64,000 nucleotides of DNA from Bettongia penicillata ogilbyi (GCA_023548195.1 JAJHZJ010000808.1:2771182-2835181), one strand, 5' to 3'. Shown: positions 35,303-47,494, counted from the first letter of the stretch. A program made the numbers and translations. The notes: generated by a model not told the origin, from the letters alone.

Positions 35303-35319
35303 GCCACCAGAGGGCGCCA
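35303..35319 (+). promoter_or_regulatory. Strong CTCF-like motif
   Basis: GCCACCAGAGGGCGCCA fits the CTCF core (CCACNAGRGGGCGC type) essentially without mismatch. It lies in a small GC-rich island at 35290-35345 inside AT-rich intron, 200 bp from HAL1 copy 4 and outside it. Sequence match only; occupancy is unknown. Confidence 0.6.
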
Positions 35320-36829
35320 CCTCCACCGTGCTGAGGGGTTGAAACACCTCCATTTTCTCACTTGTTGGTAGATTTTATTTCAGATTAGTTACATATGGAG
35401 TAAGTCAGCACTGACTTCATGGTGTATGAGAACTCTTATTTGTGTTCCAGAAAGCAGTTCTGTTCATTAAATTATACCCTTTTCTTCCCAAAAGGACATT
35501 TCCACAAAACTTTTCAAATTAATTGTAGAAATTCCTAAAATATATGAGCACAACTTGGGGAATTTACAAGCTTGATAAGTATGTTATGTTTTGAGATTTA
35601 TATAAAAAATGTTGCACACAGTTAAATTCCACTTAGTTCCAAGGAATCATGCTAACTTTTCTTCATGTCCATTAATTTGGTAAAGTACCTCAGAATCTCA
35701 ATGTCATAACATAACTGAAAAAATTCTGGTCATAAAAATGACATTGCATTTCTCTAAAGCCCTGTCCTGAAACTGTTGTCTCATTGTAACTCTGGATGGG
35801 AAAATGATGCTGAAAACATCTACCCCACCCATTTCCATTTGTCCCATATATTAAAAACCTCACCAGAATTAGCAGGAAGTAGTGGGACTGCTTTGAAGGA
35901 AAAATAAACAGTGATCCAAACACTAATAGTGTAATTCTTCTGGATCACCAGTAATTCTGAAACCCTGTCCCCAGAGCTATTTCACACTCACACAAACACA
36001 GACATACAAGTATGTGTGTTTATACATATGTGTATATACCCACACACAATGAAGTACAGTGATTTTTTTCTTTCTAGTAAAAACTATTCGTTTTTATCTA
36101 AATAAAAAGAAATATTTACCACCCAAAATTTGGATTTACTTTCAAAAATAAAGAGCAATGTAAATAGAAATAATAAATCCAAAAATGTAAATAAGGGATC
36201 CACTTTTACTGGGTGTAGGTTTGGCTACACATTTGAAAGAGGGCATAAATTAGCTCTGCTCCAAGAAAAAAATTGTAATACCATAGAAGCCTCTATTGTT
36301 ATGCTACAGTTTCCCAAGCTGTGAATCTTTCATTCCTCAGTATGTAAAGTTTATTTTCTGGAAAATCAGGCTTGCAGCAGCAGGTGATAGAACTTGGCTA
36401 CACATAGTTCACACAGTTGTATTAGTAGACCTAGACAGATGCTAAGTTAAAATGTTTTAGTTAAAACTGAGGAACTTAGAAGGAACCTGGTCAAGATTCA
36501 CACCAGCTTTATGTGATATACGGAAATGAGGATGGGGAGCAATAGGTACTCCTTCTGGTGCTTTTTTGAATAAAGAGTAACATTGATTTCTAGAATTATT
36601 ACTTCACTGAAGGTGCAAGAAGGGAACCCTGTGTCTCTGTGAGAAATAATAGGTGAGGCAATTTGGGAAAGACTCAAGTCATGTTAGATTTTTTCCTTTT
36701 ACTGAGTTGGGGGTTTTTTTCCCATTTGCTTTTGATGTATAAAAGCAGGCTATGTGGTTAGGAGCAGAAGTTATAACTTATGTGGAAAGCTTATCTTAAG
36801 CAGAAATAGGGTATAGAAAAAGAATACTG

Positions 36830-37020
36830 GATCTGGAAGTCAAGAGATTCAAGTTCCTATCCTGCCTCTCATACTTTTAAACTTTGTGACCTTGGACAAA
36901 TCCCTTAAGGTCTCTGAACCTGTTTATTCATCTGTAAAGTGGGAAAAATAACTCTTGTACAATCTATCTTGTAACTATTGTGAGGAAAACATGTTGCAGA
37001 TCTTAAATATGAGCTAAGTA
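36830..37020 (+). mobile_element. MIR-type SINE
   Basis: It contains 'gtgaccttggacaaatcccttaaggtctctgaacctg' and 'ttcatctgtaaagtggga', followed by a MIR-like tail. Confidence 0.65.
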
Positions 37021-39548
37021 TGTTCAATACCTGCAGAGTAACAGGGGCATGTGATATCATAGATCAGCCAGCCAGCGGTAAACCTTGCCTGCTTGCACTC
37101 TTGGTATTACTGCCATTACCCTTTTTCTCACTTTAATTGTTCTTGCCTAGAACTCTTTGTGTACAAAGAAGTGGGTCTCCAATTGTCCTTTTTACCTTTT
37201 TGTCTCAGAAATAAGCACATAACTCGTCTTACTGTTTCTGAGGGCTTTTTACTCCTCGTAACCAACTAAAGGGAACCATACTGGAGATTTAGAATAACGA
37301 AAGGAGGAAGTTACAAGATATCGTAAAGGCTAAACCTATCTTAAAGATTCATATGAACTGATGAGAATGAAATTAGCAGATGCAAACAAAATACATGAAT
37401 TAACAATCATAATATAAATTTTAAAATTACTATAGAAAACTCTTGAGTACAATGTGGCCGCAGAAAGCAGATAACGAAATATATGACTCCTCCTGTTGGC
37501 ACAGTGGTGGGGGACTACTAATACATAATTTATATTGCATATGTTTTTTAGACAAAGTCACTTCATCAGTTTTTTCTTAATTCTATCTTGTAAAGGTAAA
37601 GCTTGGCTCAATTCCCCAAAGTGGGACAGAAATTGGAAAGAGGGTGTATCCATGAACATCCACAAATAATGGTAATATAAAAACAAAAAACATCATTTAA
37701 ACTTATTTTCAAAACTTTTTAAGGTCACCTTTGTGTTAAATGAAAAATGTAAATGGAGCTAGGCTCAGTCTTTGGATCTCTTGTTCCTAGAGTCGGCTGT
37801 CCCCAAAGCTTGTAGCTTTTTTACTTCTAGGATTTGGACTCTTGTATCTCACTGTTCTTTTTCATATATAGAGTGTTGACCTGAAAACTTGGTTAAAGAA
37901 AAGGCAGTAGGCGAAATGCATACATTTTATGATTTAATTAATTAATTCCCTATTAAAGAAAACGGTAACATAATGTATTATGGAGCCAGAAAAATGTTCT
38001 GGCTACCCAGTACAGAAATCTTCTGGCTTATATACATTTTGCAGTGACAAAGGAACTCTCTTAGTTGAACACATCATAAATTCAGTAAGACAAGACAATT
38101 AATAGAGCAATGTCAGTTGAGCCTTAGATTCCAGGCTGGGTAAACATATGTCTCAGTGACATACGACAAGAAAGGAAATCCCACCACTAGTGAATGGCAG
38201 GCTTCCTGTCCTAAACAGATATTCGAAATAGCTGACATGGGAAAGGGTAAACAAAGTTCAAATAGAAATTACGAACTAAGATGTCTGTATTTTCTTTACC
38301 ATTAATATACCATAACATAGTATATGTCTATAAATATTAAGATATGGAAAAAGTCCCATTATTCAAGATAGTGTCTTAGGTTAAAGGTCTCTTAAGGAAT
38401 GTTAAGTCAGCCTTGGCTGGCTTTTGTTGACATAGAAAGAGACATTCTCTGAGTTTGCTCCAGAGAGAACAAAGAGATTATTCCAAAATTTTATATTAGA
38501 TATTATCAAGAGAAACATCTCTTCCCCGAGTCTATCTGCTTAAACCCTGCAGGCACCTGGTTCAAACAACAGTCTATAGAAGTTTATGGTGTCTCATTCA
38601 TTTGCACAGAAAACTAAAGAATGTTTATTTAAATCTCAAAAGGAAACCTTAGACTGGCATCTCTATTTCCCAGATTCTATTAATTCATATAACTAAGTCA
38701 TCTTCAGATACCCCAAGAAAGCATTCCCCCAAATATTGGGCTCCCAGCATCCCAGGAAAATCAACAAGAATGAATAAAGAAATTGAGAAGAATATTAAAA
38801 TTTTTAAAAATAGTAAAACATGGCTCTCAACAATGTTGGCTGCAGCGCCCTTGAACATTTCTCCCTTGTTATCTTGGAAACCTCCATCTGCCAGAGTCCG
38901 TTTTGGCAGAAAGAACAGAAATCTCTTAACAAGGTGGGAATTGGTTTGGGAGGTTGTTTTGTTTTGTTTCCTATGGTGTTGGATTGTGGGATTGTAAACC
39001 AATTTATTATGTGGAAAGTCCCTTCAACATTCAACGAAACTTGTCAGATTGTCATTCCTTTGTACTCTGAGGGATTAGACCTGTGTCATTCCCTAGTACT
39101 TAATGACTTTGTTTAGAATTAACATTAGTTCATTGTTCTGTCTTTTAAAAAAAAAACATTTAAGGCTTTTCTTTCTCTTTGCTCCCCCCCCTCCCAGTTA
39201 CTCCTGTTGTATATAAGCAAGCTTTAGGCTCTGTCACATCTTCAGATGTTCCAAAAAGAGGTGAAGGTTGGTCATTTTCCTCAGAAAATACGAGGGGCTT
39301 CACAAATACAGTTTTGTAACCATATACCCCATTGGACTTTTTGGCTTTGAGAGAGGAGAACCTACTTCATAACAGTTGAAACTCAGTTAATTTAGTCTGC
39401 TGTTTTTTCAGGTTTAATTGTTCTGTGCTTCTAAGATATTTAACTTTTTAGTTACCTTTAGCTTGATTTTACTGTCATTTTCAATACCTCTTTGTCTTAA
39501 GTATGGCAGGGCATATCTTATTTGCTATTTTATTTGCTCTCTTTACAG
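37020..39548. other. Intronic DNA, largely unclassified
   Basis: This AT-rich stretch may hold old LTR or DNA-element debris, but I can show no inverted ends, target duplication or coding frame. Frames of up to 105 codons near 38685-39116 overlap on both strands and look like chance. Confidence 0.35.
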
Positions 39549-39761
39549 ACTGTATGCAGTTGGGGGTCGTGATGGAAGTTCTTGTCTCAAATCTGTAGAA
39601 TGCTTTGATCCGCATACTAACAAATGGACACTTTGTGCACAAATGTCAAAAAGAAGAGGTGGCGTAGGAGTAACCACCTGGAATGGATTATTGTACGCTA
39701 TTGGAGGACATGATGCACCAGCATCCAACTTAACTTCCAGACTGTCAGACTGTGTTGAAAG
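39549..39761 (+). CDS. KLHL5: KLHL5 internal exon, kelch repeats 4-5
   Basis: This 213-bp exon is phase 2 in and phase 2 out. The acceptor is ctttacag at 39548 and the donor is aaag|gtagca at 39762. Its first base completes the lysine codon split at 21604. It encodes repeat 4 ([20 protein letters not shown]) and the start of repeat 5 ([14 protein letters not shown]), which carries the longer loop [10 protein letters not shown]. It is in-frame skippable by length. The donor GTAGCA departs from the usual GTRAG at position +4, so it may be the weakest donor of the set. Confidence 0.95.
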
Positions 39762-40799
39762 GTAGCATCCACAAGTTGTAGCACTAGAGTTACTTGAAAC
39801 TCTGGCTTGTTTGTTGTTTGGAAGGAAGGAAGGAATGAAAAAGCATTTATTAAGGAGTCACTGTGTACTAATTATCATGCTGCATGCTGAGGATACAGAT
39901 AACAAGCAAGCAAGATGGTCTCTGTTCACAAGGAGTTCACATTCCAATGGGGAAATACACCCCAAGGAGGAGGTTTCTGCAGCAAGTCAAATAGAAGGGC
40001 TCCTTAGGGTACAGTGTACATTGCTACTAATGAAACCATAGTTCTAATATTGAGCCATTTAATAGTGCCATGAACTTTGGTCAAAAAGAGCTTTTCTTTT
40101 GTCATCAATTACTATGGTTTGCTAAGGAGACAGTGACTATAGCACCTGCAGAAACAGTTGCCAGGTTGTATCTCCATAGGAATTACTTCCTTGGACAATA
40201 GCTATTGAGGCTGGGCTGTGTACAGGGATGGTGGTCAAGGGAGCACTTCTATTTCAGGAACCCACTGGTGGCAGCTGATCTGAAGATGGTATTGGTGGTG
40301 GCCAAGATGGTTGACCCTTTTTTTCCTTTCAAACCCCCTCTTACAGATCTACCTGGAGGTTAGAGATATTTTTGCTTAAAGGGCCAATCCTACCCTGAAT
40401 CTGATCTCCCTCTTATTCCCTGCCCCATTTGATTTTCCTTCTATTTCCCTATTGAATAAAATGTATTTCTGCACCCCACTAAAGGTGTGTCTTCTCTCTG
40501 CCTTTATTTAATTAGTTCAGATGAAAATGAGATTCCAATATTGCCAGTCTCCCCTACCCCTACCTCTTTTGTGTAATCTTCTTGTAGAGCCCAATTATGT
40601 GAGATTAATTCCTCATCTTTTCTATTTGTATTCATTGACCTTCCCTTTTCTTTGTTCTTTTAAGATCAACAAAATATAGCAAAACCATTCCCTCTTATTT
40701 AACTCCTTCTATGACCCTAATGAAATTAAGGTTCTGAGGGGAGGTATTTGTATCATTACCCGGGATGTAAACACTTTGCTTTGTTTAGTCCCTTTCAGT

Positions 40800-41099
40800 T
40801 GATTGTTTTACCTTTTTAAATGTCTCTTGATTCCTCTATTTCTATTTGAAAGTTCCTAATCAGCTCTGCACTTCAGGAATATTTAGAAGTAGCCTATTTC
40901 ATCAGAATTTCATTTTTTCATTGCATAGGATTATATGCAGTTTTGCTAGGTAAGTTAGTCTCCATTGCAAACCTGTATCTTTTGCCTTTTGGAACATTAT
41001 GTTCAAAGCTCTGCTTCCTTTATATTGGTAGCTGCTAAGTCCTGACTTTTGCACCTCAGTATTTGAATTCTGTTTGCTGAAAGTAAGAGCTTATCTTTG
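40800..41099 (-). mobile_element. Old L1 ORF1-like fragment, antisense
   Basis: The segment 'ttatatgcagttttgctaggtaagttagtct' and 'ccttttggaacattatgttcaaagctctgcttcctttata...gctgctaagtcctga' parallels HAL1 ORF1 antisense sequence (12424-12545) with many changes. It seems to be an older relative into which copy 2 inserted. Confidence 0.5.
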
Positions 41100-42133
41100 G
41101 AGCTTATCTTTTTTTTTTTAAATTTATTTATTTTTTACATTCATTTTCACAAATTTTTGGGTTCCAAATTTTCTCCCCTTTTATGCCCTCCCCCCACCCC
41201 AATACCCCAAGCAATCTAATTTTCCCTATCTCCAATCTGCCCTCTCTTCTGTCATCCCTCCCTTCTCTTGTCTCCATCTTCTCTTTTCTCCTGTAGGGCC
41301 AGATGGCTTTCTATTGCTCCTTAACTGTATGTCTTCTTTCCTAGTTGCAACAACAATACTAAACAGTTGTTCCTAAAACTTTGAGTTCCAAATTTTCCCC
41401 ATCCCTCCCTCCCCACCCATTCCCTTTGGGACAGCAGGCAATTCAATATAGGCCATATCTGTGTAGTTTTGCAAATGACCTCCCTGATAGTCGTGTTGTG
41501 TAAGACTAACTGGATTACCCTCCCTCCTAACCTGCCCCTCATTGTTTCTCTTCTGTCTTTTGATCCTGTCCCTCCCCAAGTGTTGACTTCAAATTGCTCC
41601 CTCCTCCCTTTGCCCTCCCTTCCATCATCCCCGCCCTTGCAATATCTCCTCCCCCACTTTCTTATACTGTAAGATAGGTTTTCATACCAAAATGAGTGTG
41701 CATTTCACTCCTTTGTTTAGTCATATGTGATGAGGGTAAACTTCTTGTTTTTTTGTTTGTTTTTTTTTCTCAGCTCTCCTCTTTTTCCCTCCACTAAAAA
41801 AAACTCCTACCTGCCTCTTAAATGACATATAGTTACCCCCTTCCATTTCCCCCTCTTTCCTCCCACTACATTTCTCTCGCACCTTTTACCTTAGTTTCTT
41901 TTAAGGTATGGTCCCATCCTATTCAGTTCAACCTGTGCTCTCTATCTCTGTATGTGTGTGCATGTGTGTGTGTGCATGCGTGTACATGTGTATGTGTGGT
42001 CCCACCAACTACCCAGATACTGAAAAGTTTTAAGAGTTAGAAATATTGTCTTTCCCTGTATGAATGTAAACAGTTCACTTCTGGTAAGTCCCTTAAGACT
42101 TCTCTTTGCTGTTTCCTTTTTTCATGCTTCTTC

Positions 42134-43234
42134 TCATTCTTGTGTTTGAAAGTCAAATTTTCTTTTCAGCTCTGGTCTTTTCATTAAGAATGATTGAAAG
42201 TCCTCTGTTTCATTGAAAGACCATATTTTCCCTTGAAGTATTATACTCAGTTTAGCTGGGTAGGTGATTCTTGGTTTGAGTCCTAGTTCCTTTGCCTTCT
42301 GGAATATCCTATTCCATGCCCTTCGATCCCTTAATGTAGAAGCTGCTACATCTTGAGTTATCCTGATTGTATTTCTACAGTACTGGAATTGTTTCTTTCT
42401 AGTTGCTTGCAAGATTTTTTCCCTTGAGCTGGGAGTTCTGGAATTTGGCCACAATGTTCCTAGGAGTTTCTCTTTTTGGATCTCTTTCAGGTGGTGATCG
42501 ATGGATTCTTTCAATACTTATTTTGCCCTCTGGTTCCAGAATGTCAGGGCAGTTTTCCTTGATAATTTCATGGAAGATGATGTCTAGGCTCTTTTTTTGA
42601 TCATGAGTTTCAGGTAGTCCCATAATTTTTAAATTGTCTCTCCTGGATCTATTTTCCAGGTCAGTTGTTTTTCCCATGAGATATTTCCCATTCTCTTCCA
42701 TTTTTTCATTCTTTTGGTTTTGTTTGGTGATTTCTTGGTTTCTCGTAAAGTCATTAGACTCCATCTGTTCCATTCTCATTTTGAGAGAACTATTAAATTC
42801 AGTGAGCTTTTGAGCCTCTTTTTCCATTTGGCTCATTCTGCTTTTGAAAGCATTCTTCTCCTCATTGGCTTTTTGAACCTCTTTTGCCAATTGAGTGAGC
42901 CTATTTTTCAAGGTGTTAATTTCCTCAGCATTTTTTTGGGTCTCCTTTACCAAGGTACTGACCCGTTTTTCATACTTTTCTTGCATCTCTCTCATTTCTC
43001 TTCCCAGTTTTTCCTCCACCTGTCTAACTTGCTTTTCAAAATCCTTTTTGAGCTCTTCCAAGGCCTGAGCCCACCCGCACCCCCCCTTGGTGTCTGGGGT
43101 ACTGAGGCCCCGCCCCCTACATCTTTCCCTGATGGCAAGAATACGTCCTCATCATCAGATCCGAAGGTCGGGATCATTTGCATTTGTTGGAAAAAACTCT
43201 CTATAGTCTTATTTTTCTTCCCTTTTCTATGCAT
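42134..43234 (-). pseudogene. L1-type ORF1 of HAL1 copy 2, two frameshifts
   Basis: It reads in three segments: 43234 to about 43080 (MHRKGKKNKTIES), 43061 to about 42420 (coiled coil, then RSRRDNLKIMGLPE) and 42514 to 42134 (RRAWNRIF and YPAKLSIILQGK). The breaks fall in a C-rich run near 43075 and a T-rich run near 42417. Unlike copies 1 and 3, the junction near 42920 is in frame here (AEEINTLKN). Confidence 0.9.
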
Positions 43235-43356
43235 TTTCCCAGCCAGTTACTTGACTTCTGAGATTCCTTTCCACCCCCTCCTGGATCCGCCCAGCTAGTG
43301 CTTGGCCTCTGAGATTCAAATGCATGCTTTCCGCGGCAAGCTCTAGTTCTGGCGCT

Positions 43357-43580
43357 GGGGTGGAGGCAGGGCCGCCTCCCAGGCTCAGTTCCCTCAGGGG
43401 CTTTATGCAGAGACTTTCAGGAACAGAGCAGGTGGGGGCGGGGTGGGTGGCCCGCCTCTCAGGCTCAGTTCCCCCAGGGGCTTTATGCAGAGGCCTTCAG
43501 TAATAGAGCGGGGTGGGGGCAGGACCGTCTCCCAGGCTCAGCCCCCTGAGGCCGTTCATGCAGATACCTTCCGTAGTGAA
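43357..43580 (-). repeat. Three tandem 5' UTR units in HAL1 copy 2
   Basis: Units of about 73-80 bp are each marked by aggctcag (43381, 43461, 43534) and usually 'ggggctttatgcagag'. Copy 1 has one such unit (about 13552-13625) and copy 3 has two (about 53936-54078). Confidence 0.8.
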
Positions 43581-44081
43581 GATCCTGCCTGCTGCTGGGG
43601 GATTCCTGAGTCCCAGGCCGCTGCCGGCCCAGCCGCCGCCCACCCCTCTGCCTCCGCCGCTTCCTGCCTCCATCTCTGCCGCCACCGCTTCCTCCCGAGG
43701 GGGCCCAAGTCACGGAGACACTCCGCTCCCCTCCCCTAGCCCAGCCTTCTTTCTCATTGACCTGTAGCTTCTGTGGGCGGAGGGACTTTCCCGGCTGCCA
43801 GAGCTTCCGTCCCTGAAGCCTGCTCGGGTCAGCTTCTCTGGGGCCATGGCCAGGGCAGCGTTGGGGTGGGGTCCGCTTTTCGGGGCGCGACGGACCTCAG
43901 GGAGGGCTCTTCAGGGCTCTCTGGCACGGAAATCTCTTCCACTCTGTTTCTGCACACCTTGTATTGACCCAGAAGTTATGGGGGTCTCTTTTTACATTAA
44001 TTCTATTGGCTTTGGTTTCGGAGCTCGTAGACGTGCGTCCTTCTACTCCGCCATCTTGGCTCCGCCCCGAGCTTATCTTTT

Positions 44082-45500
44082 GTGTATGGTGTGAGGTGTT
44101 GGTCTAAACTCAATTTCTGTTAAACCTCCTGTACAGTTTTCTGAGCAGTTTTTGTCAAAGAACAAGTCCTACCCCAGTAATAGTGTCTTGTTTCATCAAA
44201 CTCTATACTACTGTATTTGTTTGCTTTTCTATGTTATATCCTTAATCTTTTCAACTGATTGACTTCACTTTTTTAAAAACCAGTACCAAATCATTTGAAG
44301 CATCACTCTTTTGTACTTCAGTGTGAGTTCTAATAATAGTAACAACAACTAAAATTTACAAAGTGCTTACTGTGCGTCAGGGAACATGCTAAGCACTTCA
44401 ATTTTAATCTCCTTTGGTCCATTCTCACAACGCCCTGCAGGACTAGTGCTACTATCATCCCCATTTCACAGAGAAGGAAACAGGTTAAGTGACTTGGCCA
44501 GAGTCACGCAGCTACTAAGTGTCTGAGGCCAGATTTTAACTGAGAGACCCCATTCCTTCCCACTTTTTTCATTGTTACTTCTGAAATTTTTGACTTTTTG
44601 TTCCTCCATATGACTTTGGTTATTTTTTTCTAGATCCATAAAATATTCTTTTTAGGAGTTTGGCTGATACAACAGTGAATAGGTAGTGTTACCATTTTTA
44701 TTATTATTTGCTTGACCTACCCATGAGCAATTAATGTTTCTCCAATTATTTAGGTCTTTATTTCTGCAAAAAATTTTAATAAAGTTGAATTTATATAGAG
44801 TCTGCGTGAATATTAGAAGATACATTCACGAATATTTTATTACTTTCATAGTTATTTTTAGTGACATTTCTCTTTTTAACTCTTTTTACTAGGCTTTGTG
44901 GGTTACATATAATAATGCTGATGATTCATGTAGATTTGTTTTATATCTTGTAACTTACTATTTGTTAAAGTTGTTAGCAAATAATACATTAAATTACATT
45001 AAAGTAATAGAACTGTTTAATTTTAGCTGACTAAAGTTCTCTATTGTATTCAAAAGTAATTCATTGTTATTTCTCTTTGCCTCTGCTCATTCCCTCAATT
45101 TGTTTTTCTTGTCTGGTCATTACCACTAGCATTTCAAGTAGTATGTAAAGCAGTGATGATGATAATGGCTATCCCTTTTTTCCCCTGATTTTATTAGAAA
45201 GCTCTCTTAACTTTCTCTGTTACATATGTTTCCTCTTAGATTTAGATTAAGAAAAACTATTTACTATATTAAGGAAAAATCCATGTAGTCTTATGATTTC
45301 TAGAGTTTTTCAAAGAAATGATTGTTGCACTATTAGCATCTGATAAAATCATAGTTTTTATTATTTATATTAACATGTTTTATTATATTTTATCATCTTC
45401 CTTATCCAGAACCAATCCCGGTATTACTAATATAAATTGAAGCTAGGCATGATCTTTCTAATATATTATTGTGTAGTCAGTCATCTTATTAATATTTTAC
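44082..45500 (-). mobile_element. L1 ORF2 fragment, antisense, degraded
   Basis: On the plus strand it reads 'gtatggtgtgaggtgttggtct', 'gtttttgtcaaagaacaag', 'tagatccataaaatatt' and 'ctacccatgagcaattaatgtttctcc', the order of the C-terminal to middle part of L1 ORF2 on the complement. It has no open frame of use. A MIR-type SINE interrupts it at 44335-44570. Confidence 0.65.
44335..44570 (-). mobile_element. MIR/CORE-SINE, antisense
   Basis: The segments 'caaagtgcttactgtgcg', 'cccatttcacagagaaggaaac' and 'agtgacttggccagagtcacgcagctactaagtgtctgaggccag' are a textbook MIR in reverse, inserted into L1 sequence. Confidence 0.8.
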
Positions 45501-45639
45501 TTTAAATATTTTCATCATTATTCTTTAGAGAGATCTTGGTCTTTTCTTTCTCTGCTTTGTCTCTCCTTGGTTTAGTTATCAAAAACATATTTGTATCATA
45601 GAAAGAGATTGGCAGGGTACCTTCTTTGAACGTTTGGAT

Positions 45640-46010
45640 CTATAAAACGCTAGATTACTGTGGCCATTTATTACTGTGTATTGTGTACCCAATTTATTAT
45701 ATTGATCACTGTATTTCTTAGTGAGTGATTGTTTTGATGATTACCACTTTGTAATATATAGTGTGAAATCTGGCACTGTGGGGCTGCCTCCCTTCACATT
45801 TTTTTTAATTGATCACCTTCATGTTTTTGACCTTTTTATTCTTCCAGATGAATTTCATTATTTTTTTCTAGATCTATAAAATACATTTTGATAATCTGAC
45901 TGGTATTGCACAGGATAAGTAAATTAATTTAGGTAGAATTGTTATTTTTATTATATTCTCAACCTAACCTTTATTTACAAGAAAGATGAAGACATTTAAA
46001 AATATTTGAT
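45640..46010 (-). mobile_element. Second L1 ORF2 fragment, antisense
   Basis: The segment 'ttttgatgattaccactttgtaatata' followed by 'cttccagatgaatttcattatttttttctagatctataaaata' covers the same ORF2 portion as about 44180-44740. The locus therefore holds two overlapping L1 pieces, from a duplication or two insertions. Confidence 0.6.
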
Positions 46011-47450
46011 AGGAAATCCTGAAAAAAAAGAGTGTGCTGCAAATGAAGAGTCAGGTATTGAGATGTAGCATATGGTGGGGGGGTGGGGAGGTGGGCATGA
46101 GGAATGAAGGAATATATAGTAAAAGCAGTATTTTTTAAATGTAAATTTGCCCAATCAAGTGAAATGAGGCCCCAGAAGTAAGCTAGAAATTAGGTCATCC
46201 AAAAAGTCATTCAAGAAGTAGCTTATAGGATACTGCAAAATCAACTGTAAAGGATTATTTTAATGTTTCAAAGATAGTCAAAGAGTGACATTGCTTAATA
46301 ATTAGCATCAAAAGAGAACTAACAGAGAATCAATGAATTATGTCCTTTGGTCTTATTAAGAGAAATTCCTATTCCCAAATCACCAGGATCAGGTGGCATC
46401 TAGGAGTTTTAAAGGAACTCAAATATGAAATTGCATAAACACATAGCTATTAGCCAAACTGTGTAACCTGTTAAACCATCCACTATGCCAGAGGCCAGCG
46501 AATCGTCAGTGTAGAACCATCTCACAAGAAGGGTTCCAGAAGAGATCCTGGGCCTAATTAATCCTAATAGAGAATAAAAGCATTGAGTATTTAAGCAAGT
46601 TTAACATACTCCACAGAAAACAATATGATTCCATAAAGCAGAAATAATTTTGCTTCTATTCTCTGAGTATGTGAATAATCTTATGGACATAGGCTAGTAA
46701 TAACCAATGGCTAAAATTTATTTTCACACTAAATTGAGTTGCCAAAAAAACTAGGAGGATTACTTTTTTATGAACAAGGAATTGTCTTTGATGCAGTAAA
46801 CAAACAAAGGGTAAGGGATATATCGGGTGCTAGCCCAGATGAAGAACTATTAAAAATGGATACATTCAGGGAATAGGTGCTCAGATCAGTCTTAGTTAAC
46901 ATTTTTAAAATAAATTATATAGAAGCCTAACAGTACATAGCAGACACTTAAAAATACCTATTCCTTGGCTTGGACATGCATAATGAGATGTGTAGATTTG
47001 CAGGCATTATCTCTTAGTTTCTTCTGGGCAAGTTCATGACCCACTATAACTGACCAGAAAAGTGCCTGATTAGCTCCATTATGAACTATCATGTATTAAG
47101 CAAAAGGAATCTAGACTATAATTAAAAGGTGATGAGTTCTGAGACTGTTATTATAATGGGTCTAATGAAATACTGTAGTCAAGAAAGCCAAGCCACCAAT
47201 AATGTGTTAAGGTCATTAGGAGAGTATCAAAAATGAAACAGAAAACATTATTCTACCATCATGTAAAACCAGGGTTTGTTTATACCAGGAATACTGCATG
47301 CAATTTAGTTTCTCTTATATTAATTACAAATACTCTGAGGAAAATAGGATGGCAATATATTTTTTAAAATTTTTTAATCTTCAAAAGAAGATCCTCAAAT
47401 TCTTAGATTTCTGATAAGTTTTGTGAGATCCTGATTTTTACATTTGACAT
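46010..47450. other. AT-rich intron, no supported feature
   Basis: There may be old LINE debris around 47100-47340 ('ggaatactgcatgcaatttag' recalls CR1/L3 elements), but it is too degraded to call. Confidence 0.35.
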
Positions 47451-47494
47451 TTGGGGGATATCATAAGAGAACTAGTGTTACAATTATTTTTCAG

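Larger units (their letters stand above)
21605..39548 (+). other. KLHL5: KLHL5 intron of 17.9 kb holding two processed gene copies
   Basis: The contents are L2 fragments in sense (23680, 32170), an antisense L2 piece (28790), the TAF7 and FNTA retrocopies, SINEs, microsatellites, the doubly truncated HAL1 fragment, a CTCF-like motif, and about 3 kb (36.0-39.4 kb) with little that I can classify beyond one MIR. Confidence 0.8.
41112..44068 (-). mobile_element. Full-length HAL1-like element, copy 2 (ORF1 only)
   Basis: This is a 2.96-kb element, minus strand. The 5' end at 44068 has the CAAGATGGCGG motif (complement at 44048-44058), a GC-rich 5' UTR with three tandem units at about 43357-43580, ORF1 at 43234-42134, a TG stretch at 41941-41997 and an A-rich tail at 41112. 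The target-site duplication GAGCTTATCTTT lies at 41100-41111 and 44069-44080. ORF2 is absent. It is the longest of the three full copies because of the extra 5' units. Confidence 0.9.
39762..47494 (+). other. KLHL5: KLHL5 intron of 7.7 kb, dominated by L1-lineage DNA
   Basis: It holds an old SINE at 39830, antisense L1 ORF1-like sequence at 40800-41099, the full-length HAL1 copy 2 nested there, antisense L1 ORF2 debris at 44082-46010 with an inserted MIR, and about 1.4 kb of unclassified AT-rich DNA up to the next exon. Confidence 0.75.

Noticed and set aside
37700..39100. Possible solo LTR of an endogenous retrovirus
   Set aside because: I could not find matching TG...CA ends, a short target duplication or a second copy, so it is left unclassified.
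38685..39116. Overlapping frames of 75-105 codons on both strands
   Set aside because: They show no domain, no start context and no relation to neighbours, and three frames are open at once, as chance allows.
43443..44094. Several GC-rich frames of 60-100 codons on both strands
   Set aside because: They overlap one another in the HAL1 5' UTR, are Pro/Ala/Arg-rich from base composition alone, and are not shared in frame between copies.
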